DNA of 7,914 bases from Bacteroidota bacterium (lineage in GTDB: Bacteria > Bacteroidota > Bacteroidia > Bacteroidales > VadinHA17): NCBI GenBank assembly GCA_030611395.1, contig JAUWPX010000054.1, positions 1 through 7,914 of the forward strand, in the 5' to 3' direction. Under the pieces are notes generated by a model that saw nothing but the letters and a program-made list of their open reading frames with translations, did no database searches and had not been told where the DNA came from. Shown here in pieces: positions 6,308 to 7,914 of the stretch. The translations under genes were made by a program, and so were the position numbers. Each line of letters begins with the position of its first letter. Position 1 is the stretch's first letter.

Positions 6308-7914
6308 ATGGTAAAATTATCAGTAGTTATTATTACTCTTAATGAAGAAAAGAATATTGGACGATGCCTTGAATCGGTAAAAGGTATCGCAGATGAAATC
6401 GTTGTGGTGGATTCAGGATCAACTGATAATACTATTGAGATATGTCACAGGTTAAAAGCCAGGGTTATTCATCATCCTTTTGAAGGCCATATTCAACAAA
6501 AAAACTGGGCTATCAGCCAGGCAAATTTTCACCATATACTTTCACTTGACGCTGATGAAGCATTATCAGAACAATTAGGTGATTCTATTCTTTCTGTTAA
6601 GAAAAATTGGGAAAATGATGGTTATAGATTTAACAGATTGACAAATTATTGCGGAAAATGGATAAGGCACGGATCATGGTATCCATCAAAAAAACTTCGA
6701 CTTTGGGATAGCAGAAAGGGAAAATGGAAAGGGGAAAATCCACATGATAAGTTTATAATGGAAAAGGGATCCAGGACTAAACATTTAAAAGGAGATTTGC
6801 TGCACTATTCATATTATTCGATTGAGGCACACGTTGAACAAACAAACTATTTTTCAGATATCCTTGCTGATACTATGTTCCGAAGTCGGAAAAGGGTAAA
6901 CTTTTTTATTATTCTAACTCATCCACTTTGGCGTTTTTTCAGGGATTTCTTTATAAAATTTGGTTTTCTTGACGGATTAACCGGATTGATTATTACTGTG
7001 AATTCGAGCCATGAAACTTTTCTTAAGTATATTAAGTTACGAAATCTCTACAGAGATAATAAACTACATGGGAAAAACAGAGTATGTTTTTTTAATAGTA
7101 CCAGATCATGGGGGGGTGGGGAAAAATGGCATTTTGATATTTCAACAAGGTTATCTGAAAAAGGGATAAGTCTTATAGTGGTTACTAACAAAAATAGTGA
7201 ATTAAAAACAAGAATAACCAGTTATGGTATACCTTCCCATAACATTGGTATCTCTAACCTGAGTTTTTTAAACCTGTTTAAGGTGTTACATATCTCACGT
7301 CTTATTAAGCAGGAAAAAGTGGATTTTCTCATTACAAACCTTTCGTCTGATATGAAAGTGGCAAGTCTTGCAGCAAGAATTGCCGGAGTTCCGAATATTG
7401 TATATCGCAGAGGAAGTGCTATTCCTGTAAGGAATTCTATTATTAACAGGTTCTTTTTCGGGAAAGTGCTTACCGGAATAATTGCTAATTCTGAAGAAAC
7501 CAAACGGACCCTTTTAGCCAGAAATCCAAACCTTATTAAAAAGGATAAGATACGGGTTATTTATAACGGTATTTCAATAGAAAAAATTGATTCAGGGGAA
7601 GTAACGTTTAAATACACATCAGACAAAAACGAAATTATTCTTGGTAATGCCGGGCGACTTGTGAAACAAAAAGGACAGTATCGCCTTATCCAACTTGCCC
7701 GGATACTTAAAGATAAAGGGTATAAGTTTAAAATACTAATAGCCGGTGATGGTGCATTGCAAAATGACCTTGTTACTTATTCCAGGAAGATGGGTATGGA
7801 GAATGAAGTTGTTTTCCTTGGGTTTGTTGATGATATCAAAGGATTTATGCAATCTTTAGATATTTTTCTTCTTCCTTCTTTATGGGAGGGGTTTGGATAT
7901 GTAATGACTGAGGC
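6308..7914 (+). CDS. Fused glycosyltransferase: WaaE-like GT2 domain plus GT4 domain (3' end cut by window)
   Basis: The frame is open from ATG 6308 to the window edge, at least 535 aa. Residues 1 to about 255 are a GT2 (GT-A fold) enzyme resembling LPS-core WaaE/KdtX transferases: VVIITLNEEKNI (6-17), VVVDSGSTDNT (32-42), metal-binding DAD (81-83), RLWD (131-134) and GENPHD (142-147). From about 259 a GT4 (GT-B fold) enzyme begins: CFFNSTRSWGGGEKW (260-274), a mid-domain IANSEET, GNAGRLVKQKG, ILIAGDG, and the donor-binding E-x7-E in EGFGYVMTE near the cut end. Both halves would build an envelope glycan, likely LPS core, on the cytoplasmic side. An in-frame ATG at 6263 would add 15 residues; I prefer 6308 because MVKLSVVIITLNEE is a typical GT2 start and AGGA lies 10 bases upstream. 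The fusion may stem from a single missing base at 7073-7077. Confidence 0.88.
   Translation, partial: MVKLSVVIITLNEEKNIGRCLESVKGIADEIVVVDSGSTDNTIEICHRLKARVIHHPFEGHIQQKNWAISQANFHHILSLDADEALSEQLGDSILSVKKNWENDGYRFNRLTNYCGKWIRHGSWYPSKKLRLWDSRKGKWKGENPHDKFIMEKGSRTKHLKGDLLHYSYYSIEAHVEQTNYFSDILADTMFRSRKRVNFFIILTHPLWRFFRDFFIKFGFLDGLTGLIITVNSSHETFLKYIKLRNLYRDNKLHGKNRVCFFNSTRSWGGGEKWHFDISTRLSEKGISLIVVTNKNSELKTRITSYGIPSHNIGISNLSFLNLFKVLHISRLIKQEKVDFLITNLSSDMKVASLAARIAGVPNIVYRRGSAIPVRNSIINRFFFGKVLTGIIANSEETKRTLLARNPNLIKKDKIRVIYNGISIEKIDSGEVTFKYTSDKNEIILGNAGRLVKQKGQYRLIQLARILKDKGYKFKILIAGDGALQNDLVTYSRKMGMENEVVFLGFVDDIKGFMQSLDIFLLPSLWEGFGYVMTE
7067..7095 (+). other. GT2–GT4 fusion seam with a latent stop and start
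   Basis: The junction codons read LHGKNRVCFF. An out-of-frame ATG lies at 7068-7070, followed by GGG and five A (7073-7077). With six A, this ATG would start the GT4 as MGKNRVCFFNST, an ordinary GT4 N-terminus, while the GT2 frame would end at the TAA formed by 7093-7095. The two genes would then overlap by about 28 bases. As given, the sequence encodes one fused protein. Confidence 0.7.

Noticed and set aside
7222..7503. 93-aa minus-strand open frame
   Set aside because: It is antisense to the GT4 domain and shows no motif or start signal.

Overview
The window looks like a piece of a Bacteroidota chromosome, most likely order Bacteroidales or a close relative. Four things point there: a single-ORF MurF–alanine racemase fusion typical of that phylum, promoter elements of the TAnnTTTG type, few convincing Shine-Dalgarno sequences, and an AT-rich composition. 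All genus- or family-level statements come from remembered family knowledge, not from searches.

Left part (1-2025): two divergent units share a very short promoter region. Leftward runs an uncharacterised 239-aa protein whose end overlaps rsmI, the 16S rRNA 2'-O-methyltransferase, which is cut by the window edge close to its C-terminus. Rightward runs tdk, a type II thymidine kinase. A perfect 18-bp palindrome (1393-1410) places a Bacteroidota -7 element on each strand.

Middle (2066-4531): the fused MurF–Alr enzyme makes D-alanine and adds D-Ala-D-Ala to the peptidoglycan precursor.

Right part (4532-7914): a surface-glycan type region. It holds two related class I SAM-dependent methyltransferases in noticeably AT-richer DNA, each followed by a hairpin, and then a long open frame joining a WaaE-like GT2 glycosyltransferase to a GT4 glycosyltransferase, cut by the right edge. 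The likely theme is assembly and methyl decoration of LPS or another cell-envelope glycan, but no substrate can be read from the sequence.

The most notable observations are two reading-frame anomalies, each explained by one missing base in a homopolymer. The first methyltransferase's N-terminus lies in another frame (seam near 4622-4647). The GT2–GT4 fusion would resolve into two ordinary overlapping genes if the A run at 7073-7077 had one more A. These may be sequencing or assembly errors, real mutations, or slippage-based switching. I found no CRISPR array, tRNA, rRNA or transposase, and no clear evidence of an entirely new system.
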